This document shows positions 15,183 through 23,442 of a stretch of 64,000 bases of DNA, piece by piece. This stretch comes from Paenibacillus sp. ACRRX. GTDB taxonomy: Bacteria > Bacillota > Bacilli > Paenibacillales > Paenibacillaceae. The position numbers and the translations under genes were made by a program. Each line of letters opens with the position of its first letter. Within the stretch, counting starts at the first letter, position 1. A model generated the notes under the pieces. The model did not search any database. It saw only the letters and a program-made list of their open reading frames with translations, and was not told the origin of the DNA. The stretch spans positions 62,001 through 126,000 of the forward strand of contig NZ_JAKRNK010000009.1 of the NCBI RefSeq assembly GCF_022346885.1, in the 5' to 3' direction.

Positions 15183-17525
15183 ATGAGGATGAAAGAAAGT
15201 GATGCTTATCGTAGACGCTCACCAGAAGTGCTGCTTCAGCTTATTGAACAGATGCAGCGAGGCAGGTTGTGTATTCTCGTGGCGGTAGCAAGCGGTGCGG
15301 GCAAGACAACACAGCTTGAACGCGAGGGACAAGAGCGAATCAAGCAGGGGCTGGAAGTAGCCTGGGCAACGTCTTCGCCTGAGCAGGAGCCTGCGTCATC
15401 TCTCATTTCCCGTATTCCTTCTATAGAATGGGAATGGAATGGACAGCGGATGGAAGATTTGGATATGACTCAAATTCAAGCGGGTTCACCGGATATCGTC
15501 CTTGTGGACGGCTTAGCTCAGCCGAATCGGTCGGGGGCAGAGCGTGCTACACGGCTGGAGGACGTCCGATATTTGCTTCAACTGGGCATCAGTGTTATTG
15601 CTACGATGAACGCATATGAAGATGAGCGTGTAAGCGAACAAGCGAAAAAAATGACGGGAATCGATGCGATTTGGACCATTCCTGGCGATGTGCTCAAGGA
15701 GGCAGACGAAGTCCGCCTCCTTGACGTGTCTGCAGAATCGTTGATTGAACGGCGGCAGCATCATCGAGGCAGAGGAAAAGAGGCACGTGCCAGCACACGC
15801 AAAGAGCTTGTATCTGAGCGAAGCCAGCTGAGCATCCTCCGTGAATTGGCGCTGCGGACGCTTGCAAGTGATGTCAACGGATCATTGGAGCAGCACCGGC
15901 AAGAGCTTGGATTAAGTGGTCCTTCCGGTGTTGCAGAACGTATTCTTGTGCTGGCGCAGTATGGATGGAACGGATCTATTCATGTCAGAAGGGGACATCA
16001 GATATCCAAACGATTGAACGGAGAACTGTTTATTATTTCATTTGTACATCCGAAGAAAGCACTTACCCCTATACAGACGACATTCAGGCGTTCACTCAAA
16101 AAGCTGGCAGCCAAGCTTGGTGCTTCATGGGAGGAAACAGCCTCCTCATCCAGAAGCGGCATGGCTCGACTGCTTGCGCGATACGCATGGGAGCACGGCA
16201 TGACCCGGATTATACTAGGTCATTCGCGGCAAACTCGCTGGCAGGAGTTCTGGAACGGTTCTCTAATTAATGGCTTGCTGAAAGAGGTTGAGCACACGGA
16301 TTTGTTTTTTGTCGCTGACCGTTCGATGAAAGAGGGGGAGCGAATCCTTCCAGTACGCTCTCAATCCAGTCATTCCCATCCTCCTTTTAAACGCTGGACA
16401 CAGGCTGAACTGTTAGCGAAGGCTGACGGACTTCGACGTGGACGATTTAAGATCATTATCGGTGCGGCTCCAGGAGTCGGGAAAACGTATAAGATGCTGC
16501 AGGAAGGCAATCGTCTGCTCGAACAAGGGGTAGATGTTGTGATTGGCTTGCTGGAAACGCATGGACGGAAGGAGACAAAAGCCCAGATTAACCAGTTACC
16601 TCTTATACCAAGAAGCAAGATCGCATATAACGAACGGTTCCTAGAAGAAATGGACACAGAGCGATTGCTGCAGCTGAGGCCCGAACTTGTTCTGGTAGAT
16701 GAACTGGCGCACACGAATATGCCAGGTAGTCAACACGACAAGCGCTATGAAGATGTCCTGCAGTTGCTTGAAGCAGGCATATCTGTCATGACAACAGTCA
16801 ATATTCAGCATATTGAGAGTCTGAACGATGCCGTGGAACAATTAACAGGCGTGCGAGTAAGGGAAACGGTGCCAGATGGCGTATTACGGCTTGCGGATGA
16901 GATGGAGTTGATCGACGTCACTCCTCATACGATTCAGGAGCGAATGCGGAGCGGCTTGATCTACTCCGCAGATAAAGTGAATCAGGCGTTAGATCATTTT
17001 TTTCGAACGTCTAATCTGATCGGCTTGCGTGAGCTCGCCTTACGCGAAGTTGCGGACGATGTTGACGAGCGACTGGAATCATGGGAGCGAAGGGCATTGC
17101 TGCGGGGGCCCTGGCGCCGACAGGAAGTAATCTTCGTCTGTATTGAGCCAAATACGCAAGCGGAGCGGCTCGTAAGACATGGATTCCGTATTGCACATCG
17201 GCTTAAGGCGGAATTGTTTGTTGCTTGCCTGCCTATTATGGGGCGAAGCAAGATCGAGGAAAAAGGGATGAAATCGATTAAGTCGCTGGCAGAGCGGCTA
17301 GGTGGTACATTTGAGATGTACCATCCTGTATTACGCAAACAATGGGCGAGTACGGCCGTAAAGCTTGCGGATGCACAGCTTACGACACAGCTTATCGTTG
17401 GATTGCCAGGGAGAAAGCAGCGGAGAATGGAGCGTCAACAAATGAAAATGCTGATGCGTCTGTCTCGGCATATGGATGTGCTCGTCATGAACGAGATCGA
17501 ATGGGCGAAAGGGAAGCCAGGATAA
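15183..17525 (+). CDS. Kinase-less KdpD with tandemly duplicated sensor/USP halves
   Basis: 780 aa made of two KdpD N-terminal units and no transmembrane or histidine-kinase region. The second unit (about residue 405 onward) is canonical: GRFKIIIGAAPGVGKTYKML, LETHGRKETKAQI, LVLVDELAHTNMPGS, VMTTVNIQHIESLN, then a universal-stress-protein domain. The first unit repeats the plan in diverged form: Walker A VASGAGKTTQLE (about residues 35-46), LVDGLAQPN in place of DELAHTN, VIATMNAYEDERV, then its own USP domain. KdpD USP domains bind c-di-AMP in some Firmicutes. No kdpE is present, so it may tune the pump directly rather than signal. Start ATG 15183, with alternative ATG 15189. Confidence 0.85.
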   Translation: MRMKESDAYRRRSPEVLLQLIEQMQRGRLCILVAVASGAGKTTQLEREGQERIKQGLEVAWATSSPEQEPASSLISRIPSIEWEWNGQRMEDLDMTQIQAGSPDIVLVDGLAQPNRSGAERATRLEDVRYLLQLGISVIATMNAYEDERVSEQAKKMTGIDAIWTIPGDVLKEADEVRLLDVSAESLIERRQHHRGRGKEARASTRKELVSERSQLSILRELALRTLASDVNGSLEQHRQELGLSGPSGVAERILVLAQYGWNGSIHVRRGHQISKRLNGELFIISFVHPKKALTPIQTTFRRSLKKLAAKLGASWEETASSSRSGMARLLARYAWEHGMTRIILGHSRQTRWQEFWNGSLINGLLKEVEHTDLFFVADRSMKEGERILPVRSQSSHSHPPFKRWTQAELLAKADGLRRGRFKIIIGAAPGVGKTYKMLQEGNRLLEQGVDVVIGLLETHGRKETKAQINQLPLIPRSKIAYNERFLEEMDTERLLQLRPELVLVDELAHTNMPGSQHDKRYEDVLQLLEAGISVMTTVNIQHIESLNDAVEQLTGVRVRETVPDGVLRLADEMELIDVTPHTIQERMRSGLIYSADKVNQALDHFFRTSNLIGLRELALREVADDVDERLESWERRALLRGPWRRQEVIFVCIEPNTQAERLVRHGFRIAHRLKAELFVACLPIMGRSKIEEKGMKSIKSLAERLGGTFEMYHPVLRKQWASTAVKLADAQLTTQLIVGLPGRKQRRMERQQMKMLMRLSRHMDVLVMNEIEWAKGKPG

Positions 17526-17668
17526 ACGGATCGTTTTCAGTTTGCGGGAGTGGTCTTACAGCAGTTGTAAAAGGTTATATTCAAGGTGAAAATAATGGTA
17601 GAATAATCATAGATTAGCCTTGATATTCATTCTAGGATAGAGCCTATTTACAACTGAGAGGTGGAAGC

Positions 17669-18769
17669 ATGAACAGAGCAGCACAGCTATGGAGCAAGAA
17701 TGAGATTGATTGTATTCGCGAACGAGCGATCCATATGGAGAAGAACGGCACGGTTGATGACCAATTTCTAGATTGGATTAGAGACCGTGGTTTGTTTAAG
17801 ATGTTTGTTCCAGAGCAGCTTGGCGGCAGGATGGCTGATCTGCCTGAGGCGCTGCGGATATTTGAAGAGTCTGCATGGATAGATGGCAGCTTTGGATGGA
17901 CTGTAACGATTGGGGCAGGTGGTGGATTCTTTGTGCCTTTTATGGAGCCGGGCGTGTGCCAATCGTTGTTCAGTGAACCTGCGGCGGTCATTGCAGGAAG
18001 CGGCTATCCATCAGGCCGTGCCACAGCAGTCGAGGGCGGTTATAGGGTGAGCGGCACTTGGAAGTATTGCAGCGGAGCAAGGCATGCAACGATGTTTACG
18101 GCAAATGCACTTATTGAAGGTGCATCCGATGATGCGGAATCAGCAGATGCTTCGCCTGTGATGAGGGCTTTTACATTTATGCCTGATCAGGTTCAGATCG
18201 AATCGGATTGGGATGCATTTGGGCTTAAGGCTACAGATAGCCATACGATTCGGGTTGAGCAGGCATTTGTTCCAGCTGAGCGTACATTTAGCCTAGTGGA
18301 GCCATATGGTGCTTATCAGCATCCTACGTATCGTTATCCGTTCCCTGCATTTGCAGCAGCTACTTTTGCGGCTGTTGCACTTGGTATTGGACGGCACTTT
18401 TTGGATGAGGCGGAGCGTATGGCAGCTGGAAGCCGAGATGCTTGGCATGCAGTGAAGCCGGAACGTGTTGCCTTTACGGAGCAATTGATTGCGGAAGGAC
18501 GCTGCGCTTACGAGGAAGCGGCACGAAAATTCATGTTTCATGTGGACATGTCATGGAGAGAGCTTAAAGAACTGGGAACTGTGACGGAGGAGTCGGAGCG
18601 TGAAGTTAGTTTGCAAGCGAGGGCTGCGGCGCAATCGATCAGAGCGGCAGTAGACAGTATTTTTCCATACATGGGTATGGGCGCGATTATGGAGCATTCA
18701 ATGCTTAATCATATTTGGCGTGATCTGCATACAGCTTGCCAGCATACATCTCTTGTGTCGTTTCAGTAA
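17669..18769 (+). CDS. Acyl-CoA dehydrogenase-like flavoprotein (monooxygenase-type)
   Basis: 366-aa protein with the acyl-CoA dehydrogenase fold. The N-terminal helical domain includes RGLFKMFVPEQLGGRMADL; the middle beta domain has GSGYPSGRATAVEGGYRVSG and WKYCSGARHATMF; the C-terminal helical domain follows. The pattern is closest to the flavin-dependent hydroxylase/monooxygenase branch (HpaH/DszC-like), where the usual catalytic base for CoA thioesters is absent, rather than to beta-oxidation enzymes. ATG 17669 follows GAGAGGTGG. It stands alone between kdpD and a strong terminator. Substrate unknown; no reductase partner is adjacent. Confidence 0.7.
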   Translation: MNRAAQLWSKNEIDCIRERAIHMEKNGTVDDQFLDWIRDRGLFKMFVPEQLGGRMADLPEALRIFEESAWIDGSFGWTVTIGAGGGFFVPFMEPGVCQSLFSEPAAVIAGSGYPSGRATAVEGGYRVSGTWKYCSGARHATMFTANALIEGASDDAESADASPVMRAFTFMPDQVQIESDWDAFGLKATDSHTIRVEQAFVPAERTFSLVEPYGAYQHPTYRYPFPAFAAATFAAVALGIGRHFLDEAERMAAGSRDAWHAVKPERVAFTEQLIAEGRCAYEEAARKFMFHVDMSWRELKELGTVTEESEREVSLQARAAAQSIRAAVDSIFPYMGMGAIMEHSMLNHIWRDLHTACQHTSLVSFQ

Positions 18770-18829
18770 CGAGATGGTAGGAGTTGCAATAGCATTATAT
18801 AGTTGAGCGGGTATTAATACGGTGCCGAG

Positions 18830-18888
18830 CACCCTTTTACCGCGATGAAAGAGAGACTCTTTTATCGTTGTGAAAGGGTGTTTTTTTG
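18830..18888 (+). terminator. Long intrinsic terminator after the flavoprotein gene
   Basis: Outer stem CACCCTTTTAC (18830-18840) with GTGAAAGGGTG (18870-18880), extended by an inner stem CGATGAAAGAG with CTCTTTTATCG, then TTTTTTTG. It isolates the flavoprotein gene from the germination operon. Confidence 0.9.
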
Positions 18889-19033
18889 TTCACTAAAAAG
18901 ACGGTGTAATGCCTAATTATTCACCTTTTCAGCAGGAGATATGTATTACGGCGAATGAATGAATGTTCATTGGGGAATACCAAAACAAAAATAAGGGAAA
19001 CCAGCCCTCATAAACAAGGAGTGAAGACTTCAG

Positions 19034-20671
19034 ATGCGAGATGAATCAGGTACACATAGGTCCATAGATGGCACAGGTGACAGCTCGCAAGTCTACTCTC
19101 CTCATCAGAATGCGGGAGGTACACCGTCACAAGGCGGCAAGCCGCTCGGCGATAAGTTGTCTGACAACATCCGCAGCATTCGTGCAGCACTTGGCGACAG
19201 TACAGATCTGGTTGTGCGAGAGATGAAAGTAGGACGCAAACGTGAATGGGATATCTCTTTTATTTTTATAGATGGTCTAATAAGCGCTACATTGGTCCAT
19301 TACTTGATGGATTCATTTGTAGAACGAATGGAGATTGCAGTCGAGCACTATCCGCATCCGAAACAAATTGGCTTTGACACGTGGATTCGTTACGTAGGTA
19401 TAACAACTGGTGATGTGCAGACGTTCCATCATGTCCCAGCGCTCTTGAGCGCTCTTATTGATGGCAAGACGGTCATCTTGATTGACGGATTGGCTGACGG
19501 TATCAGCGTATGCACGTTAGGTTATGAACATCGTGCCGTTAATGAGCCTACTTCCCAGACTGTCATTAAAGGTCCGCAAGAGGCATTTACCGAGACGCTG
19601 CGCGTGAACACTGCTTTGCTGCGCAGACGTATCAAGCATCCCGATCTCCGGCTGGAGTCATTGGAACTGGGCAAAGTAACCAAGACTGCCATTGCGATTA
19701 TGTACATTGAACATATCGTAGATCAGGATGTCCTAACGGAACTGTTTGAGCGTGTCAAGCAGATCGATATTGACGGTGTGCTGGAATCCAACTATGTAGA
19801 AGAATTCATTCAAGATGGAGTGTTAAACATTTTCCCTACCGTCAACAATACCGAACGGCCGGATACCGCATCTGCTGCTTTGTTGGAGGGACGGGTCATT
19901 ATCATTATTGACGGATCACCATTTGTATTAATTGTACCTTCATTATTCTCAGAAATGATGCAGTCCGCTGAGGACTACTATCATCGTAACGATTATGGAT
20001 TGACGAGACTGCTGCGATTTGTTTCCTTTGTAGCGACACTGCTCACACCAGCCGTCTATATTGCACTGACGACATTTCATCAAGAGATGATTCCCACCTC
20101 CCTTTTGATTAGTCTTGCTGCTCAACGAGAAGGTGTACCCTTCCCTGCATTTGTGGAGGCGATGGTGATGGAGTTTGTTTTCCGGCTTCTGTATGAGGCG
20201 GGAGTGCGGATGCCGCGGGCTCTTGGAACCGCGATTTCAATCGTTGGTGCGCTTGTACTTGGACAAGCAGCGGTCGATGCAGATCTAGTCTCTCCCGTAA
20301 TGGTGATTATCGTCTCCGTGACTGCGATTACTAGCATGATCTTTCCGAATGCAGAGATAGGTCTGTCTCTGCGTACGCTGCGTTTTGTATTTATGGGGCT
20401 AGCGGCCGTGTTTGGATTTTACGGCTTGTTTGTCGGAATTATGGTGCTTGTGCTCTACATGTGCAATATGGAGTCGTTCGGTAAGCCGTACATGTCGCCA
20501 TTTGCCCCGTTTCATAGTTCCGATCAGAAAGATGCATTGTTTCGTGTCCCCATCTGGATGATGCGTAAGCGTCCGGTGAGCATGAATACGAATCAGTACC
20601 GTCGTCCACCAGAGTCAAACACGATTCCGAAACAGTCAGAGCGGTATAAGAGAATGAAAGACAATCGTTAG
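19034..20671 (+). CDS. Spore germination protein, GerA A-subunit family
   Basis: 545 aa. A hydrophilic N-terminal half (SDNIRSIRAALGDSTDLVVREM and onward) is followed by the conserved block FIQDGVLNIFPTVNNTERPD and by a hydrophobic C-terminal half with several helices (LLRFVSFVATLLTPAVYIAL, RFVFMGLAAVFGFYGLFVGIM). SYMSPF-like sequence (GKPYMSPFAPF) near residue 480 and RPVSMNTNQYRRPP at the end are typical of GerAA/GerKA/GerBA. It lies in the inner spore membrane and forms the nutrient receptor with the B and C subunits. First gene of a four-gene operon; start ATG 19034 after AGGAGTGAAG. The germinant cannot be deduced. Confidence 0.95.
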   Translation: MRDESGTHRSIDGTGDSSQVYSPHQNAGGTPSQGGKPLGDKLSDNIRSIRAALGDSTDLVVREMKVGRKREWDISFIFIDGLISATLVHYLMDSFVERMEIAVEHYPHPKQIGFDTWIRYVGITTGDVQTFHHVPALLSALIDGKTVILIDGLADGISVCTLGYEHRAVNEPTSQTVIKGPQEAFTETLRVNTALLRRRIKHPDLRLESLELGKVTKTAIAIMYIEHIVDQDVLTELFERVKQIDIDGVLESNYVEEFIQDGVLNIFPTVNNTERPDTASAALLEGRVIIIIDGSPFVLIVPSLFSEMMQSAEDYYHRNDYGLTRLLRFVSFVATLLTPAVYIALTTFHQEMIPTSLLISLAAQREGVPFPAFVEAMVMEFVFRLLYEAGVRMPRALGTAISIVGALVLGQAAVDADLVSPVMVIIVSVTAITSMIFPNAEIGLSLRTLRFVFMGLAAVFGFYGLFVGIMVLVLYMCNMESFGKPYMSPFAPFHSSDQKDALFRVPIWMMRKRPVSMNTNQYRRPPESNTIPKQSERYKRMKDNR

Positions 20672-20692
20672 TAATAAAAGGAGGGTTCTGCA

Positions 20693-21925
20693 ATGTCACG
20701 GCAAGTGGCTCCGCTGGGCAGAAGAACGACTGCAGCCATTGTTCTCATCATTATGACCTTGGTGCTGACATCTTGTTGGAACCGAAGAGAGCTGAATACG
20801 CTTGGGATTGCGCTTGCTCTTGGCATTGATAGCTCACCAGATGGAACGGTAAAAGTAAGTGCACAAATTGCAAACGTAAGTGCAATCGCAGCTAAACGCG
20901 GGAATCGGACCGCAGCTCCGGTGATTGTCATCCAAAAGACGGGGCGCACGCTTGTAGAAGCATTACGCAAAATGACGACAGAACTGCCGCGTAAAGTTTA
21001 CTTATCTCACATGCGTATGCTTGTTATAAGTGAGGAAGTGGCAAAGCAAGGCATAAGCAGATTGCTCGATTTATCGCGTGATCATGAAATGCGAGGCGAT
21101 TTCTACTTAGTTATTGCGAAGGATACAACAGCCAAGCATGTGCTTGAAATTATTTCACCAATGGAACCGATGCCTGCGCAGAATCTGTACTCCTCCCTAG
21201 AGATATCGGAAGTGAGCTGGGCACCTACCAAAGGGGTGTTGATGAACGATTTCATTCAGCAAACATTAAAACCTGGTATTAACCCGGTACTCCCTGGGGT
21301 GATGGTCACCCATCCTGATTCAAAAGAAAACAGCGTAGAAAACATTAACAAGTCCTCGGATTTTACGATGAATACATATACCACTCTAGGGGTATTTCGA
21401 AACGACAAGCTTATTGGGTGGCTCAATGAATCGGATAGTAAAGGCTACAATTATATAAGAGGCAATGTCAAAAGCTCGATCGGTGTCATCCCTTGTTCGA
21501 AGGAAGGGAACATTGGGATTGAGATAATGAAGAGCAGCAGCCATATTAAAGCAAAATTTGAAAACAATCAACCGGTCATTTATGGGCAGGTGAAGCTGGA
21601 CGTCAACATTTCAGACGTATCGTGTAATAAAGACATTACGAACATTGAATATATGAAGGAACTTGAAATGGAACTGGAGCAGAGCCTGTTAGTCATGCTA
21701 AAAAATGTTGTCTCCCATGTCCAGCAAAAATATAAATCCGATATATTCGGCTTTGGAGAAGCCATACATCGGAGTAATCCTAAGTATTGGAAAAAGATTA
21801 GATCTCAATGGGTGGACATTTTTCCCACTGTTCCTGTGAAGCTGACCACACGTATCCAGATCCATCAGACGGGTACACAGAGTAATACGTACATGAATTA
21901 CCAAAGTAAGGAGATGAGGCCGTGA
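20693..21925 (+). CDS. Spore germination lipoprotein, Ger(x)C family
   Basis: 410 aa with an N-terminal signal and lipobox LTSC (lipidated Cys about residue 28), then the family hallmark CWNRRELNTLGIALALGID. Other GerC blocks: LVEALRKMTTELPRKVYLSH, the RDHEMRGDFYLVIAKD region and VVSHVQQKYKSDIFGFGEAI near the C-terminus. It is lipid-anchored on the outer face of the inner spore membrane and is required for receptor function. ATG 20693 follows AAAGGAGGG. It sits 21 bases after the A subunit and overlaps the next gene by four bases. Confidence 0.95.
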   Translation: MSRQVAPLGRRTTAAIVLIIMTLVLTSCWNRRELNTLGIALALGIDSSPDGTVKVSAQIANVSAIAAKRGNRTAAPVIVIQKTGRTLVEALRKMTTELPRKVYLSHMRMLVISEEVAKQGISRLLDLSRDHEMRGDFYLVIAKDTTAKHVLEIISPMEPMPAQNLYSSLEISEVSWAPTKGVLMNDFIQQTLKPGINPVLPGVMVTHPDSKENSVENINKSSDFTMNTYTTLGVFRNDKLIGWLNESDSKGYNYIRGNVKSSIGVIPCSKEGNIGIEIMKSSSHIKAKFENNQPVIYGQVKLDVNISDVSCNKDITNIEYMKELEMELEQSLLVMLKNVVSHVQQKYKSDIFGFGEAIHRSNPKYWKKIRSQWVDIFPTVPVKLTTRIQIHQTGTQSNTYMNYQSKEMRP

Positions 21926-22170
21926 ATGTAAACATTATTGCCGTGTTGGTCGCAGCTTTGATATTCATATGGATTGAGATGCCGCGGCTATCACCCAAAC
22001 CACGTAAGGAAAAAGTCGTATTCTGGTTATTGTATGCGTGTAGCTTTGCGTACATGGCTTTATACGCTTTACATATTCCGTTGGCTAACCCGAATGACTT
22101 GATTGTCAGAGCATTTAATCCGATCAGCCAAATGGTTGTCGACCCACTTGAAAGGATGGAGCGAAAATGA
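21922..22170 (+). CDS. Small two-span membrane protein, GerKD-like D subunit
   Basis: 82 aa, predicted to span the membrane twice (VNIIAVLVAALIFIWIEM and VFWLLYACSFAYMALYAL) with a basic linker SPKPRKEK between them. Small two-span D proteins are encoded in some gerA-type operons of Bacillus species and modulate receptor activity. Size, topology and position between C and B support that reading here. The start is GTG/ATG at the overlap with gerC (GTGAATG region; GTG 21922 used), and its stop overlaps the B-subunit ATG. Sequence identity to known D proteins could not be tested. Confidence 0.65.
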   Translation: MNVNIIAVLVAALIFIWIEMPRLSPKPRKEKVVFWLLYACSFAYMALYALHIPLANPNDLIVRAFNPISQMVVDPLERMERK

Positions 22171-23288
22171 AAAAGGATATGATCGGCGTCAGACAGATGA
22201 TGTGGTTAGTCGTGTTGTTTACAGTAGGCTCATCCGTATTGTTTGTGCCTTCCGCCGCGGCCTATCATGCTGAGCAGGATGGTTGGATTGGAACGATTAT
22301 GGGTGTGGCAATAAGTATTGTTGTGGCGTGGGCGTATTTAAGATGGATTGGTAACCACAGCCATATGACCGTATTTGAGCGATTTGAGCACGCTTTTGGC
22401 AAATATGTTGGGAATACGCTGGTTATGGCTTACGGAATTATCTCATTCCTTTGCGGGACCTCTTCGCTTGTTTATTATTCAGGCTCCTTCCTTGTGACGC
22501 AGATTATGCCGGAGACGCCCCGTGAAATATTGCAAATTATATTTGCGATCCCCATTCTATTAGGGATACGATTGGGTCTGCGCGCCGTATGCAGAGCGGG
22601 GGAAATATATTTTGTGATTGTATTTACTATGTACGTAGCCATGATCATGTTTGCTGTACCTAACGGTGATTTAGATAACCTTTTGCCCTTGCTGGAGGCC
22701 AACGTAGCAGCATATACCCGAACAGCCTTCCATTATGTTGCGTACACGGTATTTACATTTTTTGCATTTTGGACCTTGTACCCTCGTATTCAAGGTGACG
22801 ACAAGAGCAAGCGTCGTGCGATCATTGCTGGTACTGCTATTAGTGGGTGCTTGTTAACGATTATTACGTTGGCTTGTATTTTTGTGTTGGGATGGGAGAA
22901 CACAGCGAGATCCAGTTTTCCAAGCTATATGCTGGTACAGCGTATTAATATTGGCAACTTTATTACGCGTATTGAAGTGTTTATGGCCTTTTTATGGCTG
23001 ACTACGCTTTATTTTAAAAGCTTTATTTACTTTTATTTTGGGCTTAAAGCTTTTAAGCACGTTATGAATGTAGATGATGAGAAAATATATGCGCTGCCCT
23101 GGATGGTTATATGTTTGGTGTGGTCGTTTATTATGTATTCTAGTGCGTCCTATCAGATCTGGTGGGATTCTCGTATTTGGCCAAGTGTAAGTTTAGTGTT
23201 ATTTATGGTGATCCCGCTTGTGATGATTCCGTTGGAAAAAATACGCAAGCCAAAACAGGCAGGGGATTCTTCTATGAATGCAGCATAG
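22167..23288 (+). CDS. Spore germination permease, GerB subunit (APC superfamily)
   Basis: 373-aa integral membrane protein with about ten predicted helices. It starts MKKDMIGVRQMMWLVVLFTV followed by GSSVLFVPSAAAYHAEQDGW, the characteristic first-helix break and AEQDGWI loop of GerB/YndE-type germinant-binding subunits. Further blocks are PETPREILQIIFAIPILLG and the conserved FWTLYPRIQG segment. It is the likely ligand-binding subunit of this receptor. The start overlaps the D-like gene. The operon ends here; a terminator was not clearly seen before the next gene. Confidence 0.95.
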   Translation: MKKDMIGVRQMMWLVVLFTVGSSVLFVPSAAAYHAEQDGWIGTIMGVAISIVVAWAYLRWIGNHSHMTVFERFEHAFGKYVGNTLVMAYGIISFLCGTSSLVYYSGSFLVTQIMPETPREILQIIFAIPILLGIRLGLRAVCRAGEIYFVIVFTMYVAMIMFAVPNGDLDNLLPLLEANVAAYTRTAFHYVAYTVFTFFAFWTLYPRIQGDDKSKRRAIIAGTAISGCLLTIITLACIFVLGWENTARSSFPSYMLVQRINIGNFITRIEVFMAFLWLTTLYFKSFIYFYFGLKAFKHVMNVDDEKIYALPWMVICLVWSFIMYSSASYQIWWDSRIWPSVSLVLFMVIPLVMIPLEKIRKPKQAGDSSMNAA

Positions 23289-23442
23289 TATATGTGTATT
23301 TTTGTATTTAATAAAATGTACGCTTGTATGAGGTTCATGAGTCGTGCCGGCAGCTGGGGAGGACTAATATACTGTAGTACTCTTGGCGAAGGAGGTGAAC
23401 CTGCTCCTGTTCCCCGACTGTCGGTAGAATAGGCACTTACAA

